64,000 nucleotides of DNA from Gigantopelta aegis (Eukaryota > Mollusca > Gastropoda > Neomphalida > Peltospiridae): contig NC_054704.1 in assembly GCF_016097555.1 (NCBI RefSeq), forward strand, positions 74,717,396 through 74,781,395, given 5' to 3'. The notes below the pieces were generated by a model that worked only from the letters and a program-made list of their open reading frames with translations, was not told where the DNA came from and searched no databases. The position numbers and the translations under genes are program-made. Of this stretch, positions 1 through 13,300 are shown one piece after another (within the stretch, counting starts at the first letter, position 1; each line of letters opens with the position of its first letter).

Positions 1-316
1 ATATAATAAAATAATAAAAAATATATATATTATTTCATGACGAAAATAACTGCGAATACGCTGAAATAAAATAATAAACAGTCGAAACATGAACTCACCA
101 TTTATTATTATAATTATTATTATTATTATTATTATCAGGCGCGTGTGCATGGAATTTAACAGAAGAGAGAGTCTAGATATAATGCTTGGTTCGAAAACGG
201 ATAACATGTTTTCCAGCGTCACAAATGTGGCATACGACCAGCCAGTCGTTTTTCGTTAAACGTTTGCAAATTATTTTGACTGATTCGCAAAGTGGTCATT
301 CGGTTTAATGTACAGC

Positions 317-360
<44 letters not shown>

Positions 361-1160
361 TAGGGGCCTACTGTCACATGTTTTGCCGTCCAAGGGTTGG
401 CTTAATTATTACTTAACCCAGTTGAATCCAGTTCTACGTTCAAGGACAAGTTCAGCCTGTCGTTTATGCGTGTGTGCATGCACGTTAATCTTGCATTTTT
501 ATAGAACCCCCCCCCCCACCCCCCTCCTGCGCGTGCTGTAACCTCACTATGATGCAAGGGTGTAACATTCTCTTTGAGAATGGCCAATACAGCACAAATC
601 CCCTTGTTTTCTTCGAGATACAATTAAAATTTTGAATAAAAGTCAGTACCTACCTGTGATATTTGTATTTTTGCACAGTTCTTTACACTGTTTTTATTTA
701 AATCTTGAATTTTTATATTGATGTTATCATCACTTTATTTGTTTGCATTACCATAGTTTGACACCCAATAGCCGATGTATTTTTCGTGCTGGGGTGTCGT
801 TAAACATTCATTTTATAGAACATCCCCCCCCACCCCACCCCCATCCCCCACCCCAGTTAAAATACTACCACTCCACCCAAAAAGGTAGTAGTAGGCTAAT
901 AATAATAATAATAATAATAATAACAATAACAATAATAATAATTAATAATAATAATAAAACACTATTATTATTATTATTATTATTATTATTACATGTATTA
1001 TAATGCTGGTAAAATCACGTCGCGGTGGGGTGGGTGAAACATTACATTAATTTAGAGGGGAACCCGGAAGTGGTCTCAGCGTTACTGGTATAAAACATAT
1101 GTATTCTTGAGTTTTATTGCCCCTTGCAATTTTGCGCATTTGAAATATGAATAAATACAG
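1..1160. other. AT-rich intergenic sequence with simple repeats
   Basis: No gene is visible. The stretch holds a 39-base A run (319-357), two C-rich tracts (510-525 and 825-855) and a degenerate AAT/TTA trinucleotide tract (about 896-990). The open frames here run through these simple repeats and show no family resemblance. Confidence 0.6.
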
Positions 1161-1164
1161 CAAA

Positions 1165-1367
1165 ATTAACCTTTTTATAGTCTCGACCAGTATTTTTAGA
1201 ATTTGTATGTTCCCGAATAACGTTATAAAAGGCGAAGTGTAATTGGTCGATATTTAAATTGTTATTTATAGATGGAATGTCACTTGGACACGGGAGTCGA
1301 TGCAATGCTGTTAGATCTACTGGTGAGACCAGTAGAGCTAATTTTAATCAGATTGAACTATATTCTC
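1165..1367. mobile_element. Fragment of a MITE with Mutator-like features
   Basis: The end at 1335-1365 (TAGAGCTAATTTTAATCAGA) and the internal stretch at 1205-1310 match the longer copies at 34465-35010 and 51436-52028. Only the right-hand part of the family is present, with no matching left terminus, so this is a truncated copy. Confidence 0.6.
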
Positions 1368-1674
1368 CATGCATCCCATTTATTAGCTGGTTCAGCTGAT
1401 TGATGATGTTGGCAGGTTTTAGTTAATGTTTATTTATCCTTCTTAGCAGGTTTAATGTTTAAAGTATAATTAGTGCCATTCATGCTTCAGTGTTCTATTA
1501 CGATTCCTGTTTAACTTGAATATACCAAGTTTGCCACTATGACAATACTCTGCAATAGAAATCGCAATTACTCTCCATCAGAACACTCCACCCCACCATT
1601 TTTCTTTCCATTTCTACATTAAATAAATTTATGGGGAAAATATCATCTAGAGAAATCGGTTGGCGGAATCGTGT

Positions 1675-1960
1675 AGCTTGTTTTAATTATATGTAGGTGA
1701 CCAAATTGAGTAATTTAAAAAAAAAGGCCGGATTTGTTATTAAAAGGTTCCTGTGCACCCAGTGCACCACGACTGGTATATCAAAATCCGTGGTATGTGC
1801 TCTCCTATCTGTGGGATGGTGCATATAAAAGATGGAAGGCACGTAGCGCCCGAGCCATTAAGGACGGGAGATGTCCAAGGGAATAATCCCACAGACATTT
1901 TTGCAGGGTTTCACATGACGCAGGAATCCTGCGTATTTGACGCAACATTTACCTAAAATA
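1675..1960 (+). repeat. Dispersed repeat, paired with 26415-26680
   Basis: This stretch aligns in direct orientation with 26415-26680. Both begin with a TTAATTATATGTAGGTGA-like segment, pass through part of the SINE body (CTGTGGGATGGTGCATATAA) and end near ATAATCCCACAGACATTTTT. It is probably a composite that includes a SINE fragment. The family is not recognised. Confidence 0.6.
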
Positions 1961-2004
1961 CTTTTAAATAAAATCTGTGTGGTTCATGGTTGACGCAAAA
2001 TATT

Positions 2005-2480
2005 TCCGATGTCAATCGATTTTACATTTGTGTTTTTTTTAATACATAAAAAACGTAACGGCTAATTCAATTAAATTTCAATTCAATTTATTGCACAATA
2101 CCAAACAAACTGGTGTCAGAAAAGAGATAGAAAAAAAAAGAAGCATACAACATCCAACGAAGTTCAATACGAAAATAGCCGACCGGTTTAACTGTTTCCC
2201 AACCTTTACGTTTAACGTAACTTAAGTGTTAAAACCAGTATGTTAAAACCAGTCCCTTTGTCTAAATTTAGATCATTTTTTGTGGATTTTTTCCCGCTGT
2301 CAATCGCTTTAACATTAAAAAAATAATAATTAAACACCTAAAAACCTAACGACTACGAAGTTTCAGAACAAATATAGCCTAGCGGTTTAACTAGTTCCCA
2401 ACCGTATCAAATACGTTACGTGACATAAGTGTTAAAAACAGTGGCTGATTTAGTGTGCCAGTTCCTGTCTAATATGTATG
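2005..2480 (+). repeat. Diverged tandem duplication, unit about 290 bp
   Basis: The segment from 2008 (TGTCAATCGATTTTACATTT) recurs from 2297 (TGTCAATCGCTTTAACATTA). Both copies continue through an AAAACGTAACGGCTA-like piece to AAGTGTTAAAACCAGT-like ends. Divergence is considerable, so the duplication is old. No coding potential is seen. Confidence 0.55.
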
Positions 2481-3130
2481 TTTAATCCCCCCAAAAAGTA
2501 AATGATCATATAAATAAAGCAATTGTAATATATATTAAAGCTACGGGAATAGGCATTTAGCTGGACACGGTATGGTAGGAGGTGTTGGGACCAGCTGGCG
2601 CTGCCGAGGTTAATGGCGGCCAGATAAAGAATAATCGTATAATAATTAGATATATAACTGCTTAATTAAATACAATAATAAGATTTTATAATACAATATA
2701 TATTATACGCATGGTGGATAAATATAATTAGGTTATTAACAACAACCGGTAAGCGCTATGGTTAGTTTTAGTTACGAACCTAAAAAGGAATCCAACGGAG
2801 ACTAGAAAACACCACGATGGTATATATCCTAGCGCGTCCGCACACGTAACGATCCTCGTTGACAAAAACAACGAAATGAAGGATCCCCAAGTCGAGCACA
2901 CGAAAGCACGTGCTGTGTGCACCAGCGAAACAACACGTCTTACTGGGAAATGTGATCGAGTGTATGCGGTGAAAGAAAGTTTCTGCTAGCGCACTGAGTG
3001 GTAGAGTGTGTGTGTGGGTAGGAAAGTGTCTACTAGCGCGTCCGCGCGCTAGTGGAAAGTGAAAAAGGTTGAAAAAAATCCGTGTGTTAGAGTGTGCGTG
3101 TATTTATAATGGCTCGATGGGTTAAGGACC
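2481..3130. other. Unassigned sequence, possibly leading into a broken first exon
   Basis: No recognised repeat or gene. A short frame opens with ATG at 3109 (MARWVKDPG) immediately before the MITE at 3134-3532. It resumes after the MITE and reaches a donor-like CAG/GTGATGG at about 3578. This is only a weak exon suggestion. Confidence 0.25.
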
Positions 3131-3133
3131 CGG

Positions 3134-3532
3134 GCATGGGCGGATCCAGGAAATATTTTTAGGGGGGGACCAAAAAAGAAGGGCACATTGACTCGTCAAA
3201 AGGGCACCTTACTACAAGTTTTGATATTTACAATTAATATGAATTCCTACAGGTCTACGTCATAATATACTAGCAATAATGAAGTAAATTGGCGTCACTC
3301 GCGTTAGAACCTCAATGGGGCCCCATTGAGACTCAATAACACAGACACATATCTGCAAGCTTGCGCATGTACACGAAAATCTTGATTTCATTTATCTACA
3401 ATATAATTATTGTTTACTTAAAAAAAAAAAAATTCTACAAACAAAAAGGGCACTTGGACATTTTGAGGGCACTTGAACAATTTTTTGGGGGGACGCGTCC
3501 CCCTGGTCCCCCCCCTTGGATCCGCCCATGCC
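3134..3532. mobile_element. Non-autonomous DNA transposon (MITE) with GGATCC-containing terminal inverted repeats
   Basis: The left end (CATGGGCGGATCCAGG) is mirrored by the right end (CCTTGGATCCGCCCATG), and both are followed inward by G- or C-rich tracts. Flanks of CCGGG on both sides may be the target duplication. The interior has no transposase. A related end occurs near 29892, so the family is dispersed. Confidence 0.7.
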
Positions 3533-3934
3533 GGGGATACCTGGCAGTGTCTCCGCCTCCCACCCGACGTTCCAGGTGATGGTATTAAATTGTTTTAAAT
3601 ATGATAGTGTGTGTATAGTGTATGAATGTATGAATTAGAAGACAGGAAGGTAGCGGTCGCATAGGCGACAGCTTCCATACTGTCCTTTTAACTTATTGAT
3701 ATAGTGTTGTTATATTTATTATTGTTGCATGTTTTTAACATTAAAATTTAGGATTTGTACTAATTTCCTCTTAGCATTTTTAGACTACTATATTTTATAT
3801 AAATGTTACCCAACTTTTTGTTTTATACAAACAAGTTTTACCAGGTATTAACTTAATCAGCAGCAGTTAATTTAAAAAAATAAGACCGGGCTGATACTCA
3901 GGGCATTCGTCTAACGATTGACAGGACAGGCAAC

Positions 3935-4818
3935 TCATTTTACGTGCCCCTATCCACTAGGGTTCAGGCACGCCCACCCCGGATTCAGCCTCTGACTTCG
4001 CCAGTGACTGACTCCGGGGCGGGGGGGGGGGGGGGGGGGGGGGAGTGTGTGAAAAAAAATGCAGGGGGTAATTTTTAATAGTGTGGTATGACCACTTAAA
4101 AAAGAATCAAACAATTAAAACAATTTGGGATCTATCATTATTATATATTATTTAATATATTAATTATAGTAGCACCATAATTTAAAAAAACCTATATCAT
4201 TCTATTCTTTTATTATGTAATTAGTAGGTGCAAAAATATAATTACATTTTCAGTCGGGCAGTTCAAAAGAAATATATACTATAATTGTTTAATTGATAAT
4301 ATTATTTATATGTATATATATTTTTTTTTAATTTAAAATTAGCCCTGGAGGGTAAAGGATTCGCAAAGGGGGGAACACAGCGCCACTGGCCAATCCGGCG
4401 CTCCAACAGGCGGGAGGCCCATTCCGGTCAGTCCGGATTTCCATGGGGGGGGCGTTCCGGGGGGGGGGGAGGCCTCCTAACAGGCATCCCTATCGGTCAA
4501 AACCGCCAACGCCCTATCGCACCCAAATAAGCACCCTACCACGGCGTGGGGGTGGACGGGCGGGGGGGGGGGGACGCCGTGGTAGGGTGCAGTTTTGGGA
4601 GCGTTAGGGCGTTGGCGGTTTTGACCGATAGTTTGCCTGGTAGGAGGCCTCCCCCCCCCTCCCCCCCCGGCACGCCTGCCCCGTGGAAATCCGGACCAGC
4701 ACTCTGCGCTTACCCGTTTGTTGGATCGCAAACCGGATTGGGCGCGATGCTCCCCCCTTTGTTAACCTTTGTCCTCCAGGGCCTAATTATTTAGTAATAA
4801 ATAAAGTATTATATTAAT

Positions 4819-4872
<54 letters not shown>

Positions 4873-5196
4873 ATTTATGAGAATTTTAATAATTCTCTAC
4901 TGTTTTGGACTGGCCTGACTGGAAAAGTAAAATGCACCAACTAAAATATTAAATTAACACAATACCCAGTAATAGACTTTTTCTTTTATCGGTGCTTTAG
5001 GTATAATAATTAAAGTAATTAATCGTCCCCCATTAGGTATTTGGACTTAAGGTCTTACCATCTAAATTTCAAAATTTCCCCATAATATCAACTGAACCCC
5101 CAACCCCCTCCCACCCCGGGACTGACCCCTGGCGAAGTCAGAGGCTAGACCCGGGGTGGGCGTGCCTGAACCTTAATTGGATAGGGGCACGTAAAT
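3935..5196. mobile_element. Large foldback (inverted repeat) about 1.26 kb, with a GC-rich palindromic core
   Basis: The outermost arms (3935-4022 and 5110-5196) are inverted copies of a SINE tail carrying ACGTGCCCCTATCC. Inner matches continue inward, for example GTAGGTGCA at about 4225 against TGCACCAAC at about 4935. The core arms 4341-4555 and 4570-4783 pair through CTATCGGTCAAAACCGCCAA and CACCCTACCACGGCGT, leaving a loop of about 15 bases that is mostly G. An AT microsatellite lies at 4822-4872. No open frame resembles a transposase. The structure may be a foldback element or a local inverted duplication. Confidence 0.7.
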
Positions 5197-5199
5197 ACA

Positions 5200-6174
5200 G
5201 TTCTACATCCACATCCTGTCTAAATTTAGATCATCGCGACAATGTCGAATACGCGGTCCGTTTACAGACATAGATAATAGTTAACCAGCCGCGAGTTTTT
5301 AGTTCGGTCTATCTTTCTTTTTTCTTTTTTTTCTTTTTTTTTTTCTTTATTGTTTTTAATACATGTAGATGGTTGAGCATATCTCATAATAGGAGTTAGT
5401 CATAATTATTGCGCAGATGCAGCTATGTTACAAAGCAGGTTAGCATGCAGCATTGGGTGACTAAAAGCCAAAGGGTGCATAAAAAGATAACGCAGATAAC
5501 TGTAAGTCAATACTTTTCTTAATGTGCAGGGAGAGTTGCTTCCCTATATTTAGCACATTTAAAATGGCGGGCAAATGTTTTATGAATAACATTTATAAAA
5601 TACAAATGTTAAAGAAACTTAGTTATGTAGATGATGTCGCCTTTAAATACAGTGTGTTTAATATACGTTATTATTAGATATTGCCGCATTTAGGGAGGTT
5701 GGAAATATGATTTATTATTTATTATTATTTATTATTATTGTAGAGGTGTTAGATTCTTTATTTAGTAGATAGATAAACGTGTGGGTTGTTGTACATGAAT
5801 ATTAATTGATATGTAGTACTATTACTTAGTATGTGAACCAAATACGCAAAATTACATGTGTAAACAATGTCGAAGACTGAACGGTAAATACATAACCAAA
5901 CGGTAATTACATTATAAAGTGCACACCATTACGGTACGCACATTATTACGTACATGTTTAGCACAACGTACATTCAGTAATATTGATACTGTTCATTATG
6001 ACATAAGCATTTCAATAGTCACATACAATCAGAAATATTGAGAATGACCAGTACAACATACGCATTACAGTTGCATAGTTAATATTCATTATAACACACA
6101 TTTACATAAAGGCACGGACATTAATTAATACAATTAATAACTCCTTTCTGCTACAGAAAGATTTAATGACCTAG
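5200..6174. other. Intergenic sequence outside the left inverted-duplication arm
   Basis: No gene or recognised mobile element. The sequence is AT-rich with short TTA-type repeats near 5710-5745. Confidence 0.5.
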
Positions 6175-6266
<92 letters not shown>

Positions 6267-6276
6267 GAGAGAGAGC
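6175..6276. repeat. (GA)n microsatellite at the outer edge of the left arm
   Basis: About 50 GA dinucleotides. The following unique sequence (GCAGGCAGTTAGGCAAGCAA) occurs as its reverse complement beside the (CT)n tract at 26330-26416, so the two microsatellites are the mirrored ends of one inverted duplication. Confidence 0.9.
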
Positions 6277-6644
6277 AGGCAGTTAGGCAAGCAAAAATCA
6301 CACAAAAACCCCACAGACATACAAGTACAAAAAAAAAATTAATCGTATTATTAAATACGTTACAAGATGTCTAAACGGAACTTGAATTTTTCACGTGAGA
6401 CAAAAGTATCTTTTCCCCAATGTTTTAATAACTTGCATTATTTTATCATATTATGTTTTATGACTTACCTCTTTAGACTATTTATATTTATGTTTTTCAT
6501 TAGCGAATTTTTGCTTTGATAAAATGATTGCTTTTTAAATGATATATCTAAGTTATACAAAACAGTTTTAATACTTTTTCTTTCTTTCTCTTTTTTATCT
6601 CTCTATTACTGCTGTTTCATTAATGGCATTAATATTTCAGGGAA

Positions 6645-7060
6645 GAGATGTAGCCCAGTGGGATAGTGCTCGCCTGATACGCTGTCGTTTTCTCGTTCTA
6701 ACCAGTGCACGAGGAAATGGTCTAAGGAGCATTACGAAAAATGTAGCGGGTTTTCTCCAATCACGTCAGAATTACCAAATGTTTGACATTAGCCGATGAT
6801 TAATTAATCAATGTGCTCTAGTGGTGTCGTTTAAATAAAACAAATTAACTTTGATAAGCTGTCTGTCTAGGATCGACCCCGGTCGGTGGAACCGTTGGGC
6901 TATTTCTCGCTTCAGTAAGTGCACCACGACTGGTATATCAAAGACCGTGGTATGTGCTATCCTGAGACATGAATATATGCACCATCCAATAGCTGATGAT
7001 TAATAATCTTATGTGCTGTAATGGTGTCGTTAAACAAAACGAACTAACCTTTTCTTTAAT
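6645..7060 (+). mobile_element. Two partial tRNA-derived SINEs upstream of the left DUF229 copy
   Basis: The first copy begins GTAGCCCAGTGGGATAGTGC (box A-like). Both end with the family tail GTGTCGTT(T)AAA followed by A-rich sequence, at about 6830 and 7035. The same two copies occur in mirror image at 25383-25850, so they were present before the segment was duplicated. Both are internally shortened. Confidence 0.8.
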
Positions 7061-8154
7061 ATTTCAAGTTGGAAAATGTTTCTTTCTGGGAGGAACAGCC
7101 GCCTGTCCTTTCTTCTGATCATTTTCGTCGTCATCTTCGTATTCTTTTTGGAAATCAAGTTCTTTTCCCCTTTGAGGTCAAAGACTCACGTGGTTATCAC
7201 TACGAGAAATCACGTGACGTCCACACCTGATCACCAGTCTCGTGGTCTCCTAGTGGACACAGCTGCTTGCAAGATACCCGACATTGACCCATTTGACGAA
7301 TCCATCCTGCATCTCATCCGAAGACGTGGGAAAAACATTTGCGTTGGGAAGCCTTCCATAACTTTCGAGGAAGGCTCAGTGCTCAGGCTGAACTGGACAG
7401 TGATAAATGAATATTACAAAGGAGATTTCAAATATTGCAAGTATCAACCGATCATCAGAGGACCCAAGGGAAACGATTTTTACTTCACTTACGGTCCGTT
7501 CGAGAAATCCTTCTCTTCGGACGTGCAAGCGAAACACGAATTTATTCGAGTGTATTGTTACAGCAAGTCGGGCGGGAAGGTCTACACGAACTTCCATTCT
7601 ATAGTCATTCCAAAACCTGAGGTTGAAGAACAATGTGACACGAGGTTTCGTCGTTATTTGAAGCAACACCAGCCAAAAGAGAAGTTAAACATGGTGGTGA
7701 TAGGCGTTGATTCCGTATCACGCTTAAACTTAATGCGGCAGATGCCTAGAACAAGAAAGTTTCTTCTCAGAAATCTTAGCGCCATCGAAATGCTTGGCTA
7801 CACAAAAGTAGCAGATAATACGTTTGTTAACATTGTCCCCATGACCATTGGGAAATACGTGGAAGAACTGCCGTGGAACGAATCAATGGTAAATATACGA
7901 CTTAAACATTTACAAGTTTATCATTCTCGGATATTATTTGTTACACATGTGAGTGAATGCAAGCTTTATTTGTGATATATTATTATCAAAACGTTTATTC
8001 GTTTAAAAATCGTGGAGGACGGGTCAAAAGATTGTGCTCGGGCTGTTCGTGTGGTTTATAAAACTGTGTTCACATTCGTTAAAGCGTAGTGCAGTATAGA
8101 ACTGGGTGTAGTTCCGTGGTCTGACTCGACATTAAGTATTCCGATTAAAAAAGC

Positions 8155-8903
8155 TGACCTGACAGATATAACAAATGAACTGGCAGAGATACATGCCGCC
8201 CTTACAGACATTAAAAAAAAGTGAACTTAAAGACCTGATAGAGTCAGTGGTGGATGCCGCAGTTAAAGCTATCCGAGAAAATCTAAAACGGGAAATCAAA
8301 GAAGAAACTTAACTGAACTAGACCATGATCAAATGAAAAGTGAGTTATTTAACACAAAGAGTGAAAATGAGCAGTTGGCTGAAGCTATGAAAAAGCAGGA
8401 AGAAGAGATAAGTAGTATGAAAATAATGCATGAACAACTGACATCTCGTGTAAACCAGGCTATCTCTCTAGCAAACTATAATGAACACAATATTAAAGTA
8501 TTTGACTTTCCCGAGACCGGATGAAAATCTTTTTGAAGAATTCTCAAACATTTTGAGAGATAAAGGAGGAGTTTCAATCAGTAGGAATGAAGTGGCTGCA
8601 ATACAAAAAATTCCACATGCTGATAAGTCAATTGCAAGGCCACTTCTGGTCAAATTTTCCTCCTCAGAAGTCAAGATTCGAGTCATGAGAACCAGGAAAC
8701 GGATTAAAGAACAACATTCTATTCGAATAGCAGATGATGTTACCAAAACAAATGTACAGCTCATCAATTGGCTAAAAAAACATCACGCAATCGAAAATGC
8801 ATGGTATTTCAATGGCAGAGTCTACGGAACATCCAAGGAAGGAAAGAAATTCCAGTTCTCTCCCTTTGAAGAAATAGAAAAAGTGATAGGAACCAAAACA
8901 TAA
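8155..8903 (+). pseudogene. LINE ORF1 protein remnant (coiled coil plus L1-like RNA-binding domain)
   Basis: In L1-type elements this protein binds LINE RNA and assembles as a trimer. The first part (about 8155-8520) is rich in E, K and L heptads (for example SENEQLAEAMKKQEEEISSM), typical of a coiled coil. The second part (8481-8903) carries the RRM-like core with KFSSSEVKIRVMRTRKRIK and the following segment ending AWYFNGRVYG, as in L1 ORF1. Frame changes near 8210, 8305 and 8500 split it into three frames. No clear initiator ATG is seen upstream. Confidence 0.8.
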
Positions 8904-9136
8904 ACTCTAACTACAGTTCGTTTAATGTGACATTATGTGACGAAACTGTATGATAAATGTGTTCGGATTTTCTCTGGCTGAAAAGTTTGTTACCTATCTA
9001 TATAGAAGTTGATGTATTTAATAAATAACGAATATGAACGGTTCACAGACACCACTGCTAACTCAAGTGGGATTTTGATGTGCTCCTGGTTTGTTTCTTT
9101 GTTTGTTTGTTTTTTTATTATTATTATTACTATTAT

Positions 9137-9189
<53 letters not shown>

Positions 9190-10358
9190 TACTATTATTA
9201 TTATTATTTACTTATAATTTATTTTAGTTATTTATTTTATTATTATTACTGCTATTATTATTAGTTTTATTATTATTGACAATCATCTGCGCCAGAATAA
9301 TCATTAAGGATATTTATAAAGGTATTAGGGCCTAGGACACTTTGTTGGTTGGTTTGGGGTTGTTTTTGTGGGGGGTTGTTTTTTGTTGTTGTTTTTTTGT
9401 TTTTTTTTTGTTGTTTTTGGGTTGTTGTTGGGTTTTTTTTTGGGGGGGGGGTTTAAACATATATATTGATTTATTATTTTAATCCATGTGCACTTTAGCC
9501 GATGTCTGTAGTGAGATATCATATGTATTGCATTACTTATCAAACTATTACATTTTGAGTCATTGTTATGTTCATCAATAGCTGATCACTGTCAACATAC
9601 CATGTTTTTGGGGGTGGGTTTTTTTTTGTGGGGGGTCCATTTTTTAAAGCAGGGCTCACTGCTTGCTGCTTATTATGTAACTATTCTAAGATAACTGACA
9701 GGGATTAAGTGTGCTTGTATATATATTTCAGTAATGGGGTATTATGCAATAGCAGCATGCAGCCTCTATTTGTATATGGTTACAGGTACTGAAATGTTCT
9801 CTTAACATTTCTTAGTAGTAGCCAAAAATAGGATGTTGAAGAGACTTGGTAAGCAGAATATACTATGCCCATTTTTCCAGGTTATTAATCATAGAATCAG
9901 GTTCCCTGCCATATAACATAGAACCTTATCATGATGTTTGTATGCCAGGGTTTGTTATCCTTTTCTCATCTAATATGGCATTATTATATGGCATTGTTGA
10001 ACATAGCTAACATTTCGGACCCTGTAGACATAAGGCTATCAATGACTAGCAATTTTTATATATTTTTTATTATTATTTAAAAAACAAAAAATTCACACAC
10101 TTAACTGATCAGGCTTCTTTTTAATAACTAGGATAAACTTTAGAGTAACGTATTTCCAATGGGTGGAAACAAAATTGATTTTTATTTCTCCTCTTCTGTT
10201 GTACTACATCATTCCTTTCCTTTTCTATACTTATTTCTTAAATTGGGCATTCAACAAAACCACTTATGTTTTTATTAGCAATTTTCATCCTTCATTTGTA
10301 GTGTTCCTTTGCCTGTTTAGTATTATTAAGCCTTCTGCATTCCATAATTTGCACAGAA
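8904..10358. other. Low-complexity spacer between the LINE ORFs
   Basis: No ORF has family resemblance. The spacer contains the T run at 9140-9187, TTA repeats and T/G-rich sequence at 9335-9450 and 9600-9640. The T run and flanking TTA repeats could mark a reverse-oriented retrosequence, but no body was recognised. Confidence 0.45.
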
Positions 10359-13300
10359 ATGTCTTTACAAATATTAACAGTTAACTGCCAGGGATTGGGA
10401 GATCCAGAAAAGAGGAGAGATGTATTAAATTATTTAAAGAAAAAACAATTTAACATCTATTGCCTACAAGACACTCATTTTACAGTTGATTTAGTACTCT
10501 ATACTCAAAGCCAGTGGGGGTATAAATGTGTATTTAGCCAATTTTCCGGAAATTCCAGAGGAGATGCGATCCTCTTTAATAATAACTTACCGGCCTCGGT
10601 GGCGTCGTGGCAGGTCATCGGTCTACAGGCTGGTAGGTACTGGGTTCGGATCCCAGTCGAGGCATGGGATTTTTAATCCAGATACCGACTCCAAACCCTG
10701 AGTGAGTGCTCCGCAAGGCTCAATGGGTAGGTGTAAACCACTTGCACCGACCAGTGATCCATAACTGGTTCAACAAAGGCCATGGTTTGTGCTATCCTGC
10801 CTGTGGGAAGCGCAAATAAAAGATCCCTTGCTGCCTGTCGTAAAAAGAGTAGCCTATGTGGCGACAGCGGGTTTCCTCTAAAAACAGTGTCAGAATGACC
10901 ATATGTTTGACGTCCAATAGTCGATGATAAGATAAAAAAATCAATGTGCTCTAGTGGCGTCGTTAAATAAAACAAACTTTACTTTTTTTAATAATAACTT
11001 TGAAAATAAATTGAATAAAATGAAAACTGATAATTCAGCAAATTTTATTATATTAGATATTTTTAACTTTATTGAAGAGTTTGAAAATGAAAAATATATA
11101 ATATGTGGGGATTTCAATTTAGTATTCGATCAAAGTTTGGATACAAAATTTTTTAAACATACAAACAACCCAAAAGCTCGAGATAGAACTTTAGAAAATT
11201 TGAAAAATTTAATCTAAAAGATCCATTCCGATAACTTAAACCCTAATTTAAGAAGATATACTTGGGTAAAAAAAGAATCCCTTTAAACAAGCAAGACTTG
11301 ATTTATACCTTGTGTCAGATAACTTAATGCCTCTTGTAGAAAAAGTAGGGTTTGAAAGTAGTTATAGATCAGATCATTCTGGAGTTGTGTTGTACCTAAA
11401 GATATACCAATTTGAAAAAGGGAGGGGTCTATGGAAACTCAATAATTCACTACTTAAGGATAAAATATACATAGATTTGATAAAAGAAACTATTAAACAT
11501 GTTAAATGCCAATATATAGTGCCCGTATATAATATAGAAAATATTAATAAAATATTAAATGAAAATATTAAATTTACTATCAGTGATCAACTTTTTCTGG
11601 AAGTATTGCTTCTGGAAATAATAGGGAAAACAATTTCTTACTCACCTTTCAAAAAGAAAACAGAAAATATTTTAGAAGCACAACTCTGTGATAAGATAAA
11701 GGTTGTAGAAAATGATAACTGTATGAATAATTCTGAATTATTAGAAGAAAAAAAGAGGAATTGATAAAAATTAGAAAAGAAAAATTAAAAGGAAAGTTTA
11801 TTGGATCGAGAGCAAAATGGATTGAGGAGGGCGAAAAGCCTACAAAATATTTCTGTAATTTGGAGTCTAGAAATTTTTATAGAAAGTTTATTTCTAAAAT
11901 AGAATTAATAGATGGTATTTTAATAACTGACCAAAAACAAATTTTAAATGAAACAAAAATATTCTACAGTAAACTATATTCAAGCAATAATTTGGAAACT
12001 AATGATAATATTGAACAAAGACTTTCAGAAGCTAATTTTAATAAATTAACTGATGCTGAAGCTGAAAAACTAGAAGGAGAAATAGAGTATCACGAAGCAT
12101 TAGCATTTCTTAAAAGTATGAAAAATGACAAAAGTCCTGGCTCAGATGGTGTTTCAGCAGAGTTTTTTAAAATATTTTGGATCGACTTGGGTAATTTTAT
12201 TGTAAGATCGATTAATTGTAGCTACAATTTGAAAGAAATGTCATGTACACAAAAATTAGGAATAATTACCTACATCCCAAAATCTGATAAACCAAAACAG
12301 TTTCTAAAAAAATCACGTTATTAAATTGTGTATATAAAATAGCCCCTGGTTGTATTGCCAACCGAATCAAAAAGGTCCTAAATAAAATTATCTCAGATGA
12401 TCAAACTGGTTTTATAAAAGGAAGATATATAGGTGAAAATATCAGATTAGTATATGATATTATGCAATACACAGAGGTCCATAATATGCCAGGTATGTTG
12501 CTGTTAATTGATTTTGAAAAGTTTTTGATTCGGTGTCTTGGCAGTTTATTCAACAAGCTCTAGATATTTTCAATTTTAAAATGTCCATGAAAAACTGGAT
12601 TCTAACATTTTATCATAACTCAGAATCAAAAATAATACAAAATGTTTTTTTATCTGATAGTTTTAAACTAGAAAGAGGATGTAGGCAAGGTGACCCTCTC
12701 TCCCCGTATATTTTTATAATATGTGCTGAAATTCTATCAATATTAATAAGAAATAATAAGAATATTAAGGGAATAGAAATTGATGGACAAGAGTATCTCA
12801 TATTGCAATATGCAGACGAAACAACCTTTATCTTGGATGGATCTCACAAATCCCTTGAAAATACTTTAATAATTTTAGACAAATACGCTGCTATCTCTGG
12901 CTTGAAAATAAAATACTCAAAATCGAAAGTTATTTGGATAGGCAGTAAAAAATTCTCAAAGGAGGTTTTCCATCATACAAGATGGAGCTTGAATGGGGTT
13001 CTGACCAATTTACTCTTTTAGGGGTGAATTTTTCTGTAAATCTTGAAGATATTGTTATTAAAAATTTTGAACCAAAATATTAATGATGAAAAAAATAATA
13101 AAACAATGGTCTACAAGAAAATTAACAGCATTAGGTAGAATTATTGTTCTAAAAACCTTAATAATCCCTAAATATCTCATCTGATTATTTCTCTACCAGA
13201 TCCGCCTGAAAAATTTATTAAAAACATAAATAAACTGTTCTTCGCCTTCATTTGGCAAAATAAACCAGAAAGGATAAAGAGGGAAATTTTAGTACAAGAC

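Noticed and set aside
7076-7975. 299-codon frame taken as an intact gene
   Set aside because: Its last 29 codons are insert sequence. The full protein is known from the mirror copy, and the 3' half in this locus is broken.
8333-8524. Coiled-coil peptide as a host gene
   Set aside because: Its position directly before the L1-like RNA-binding domain and inside the LINE shows it is ORF1.
10598-10670. tRNA-like sequences with box A and box B (also at 21680-21735, 22165-22225, 31740-31790, 33295-33360)
   Set aside because: Each is the head of a SINE body with target duplications or shared tails. They lack a proper acceptor stem and anticodon arm, so they are not tRNA genes.
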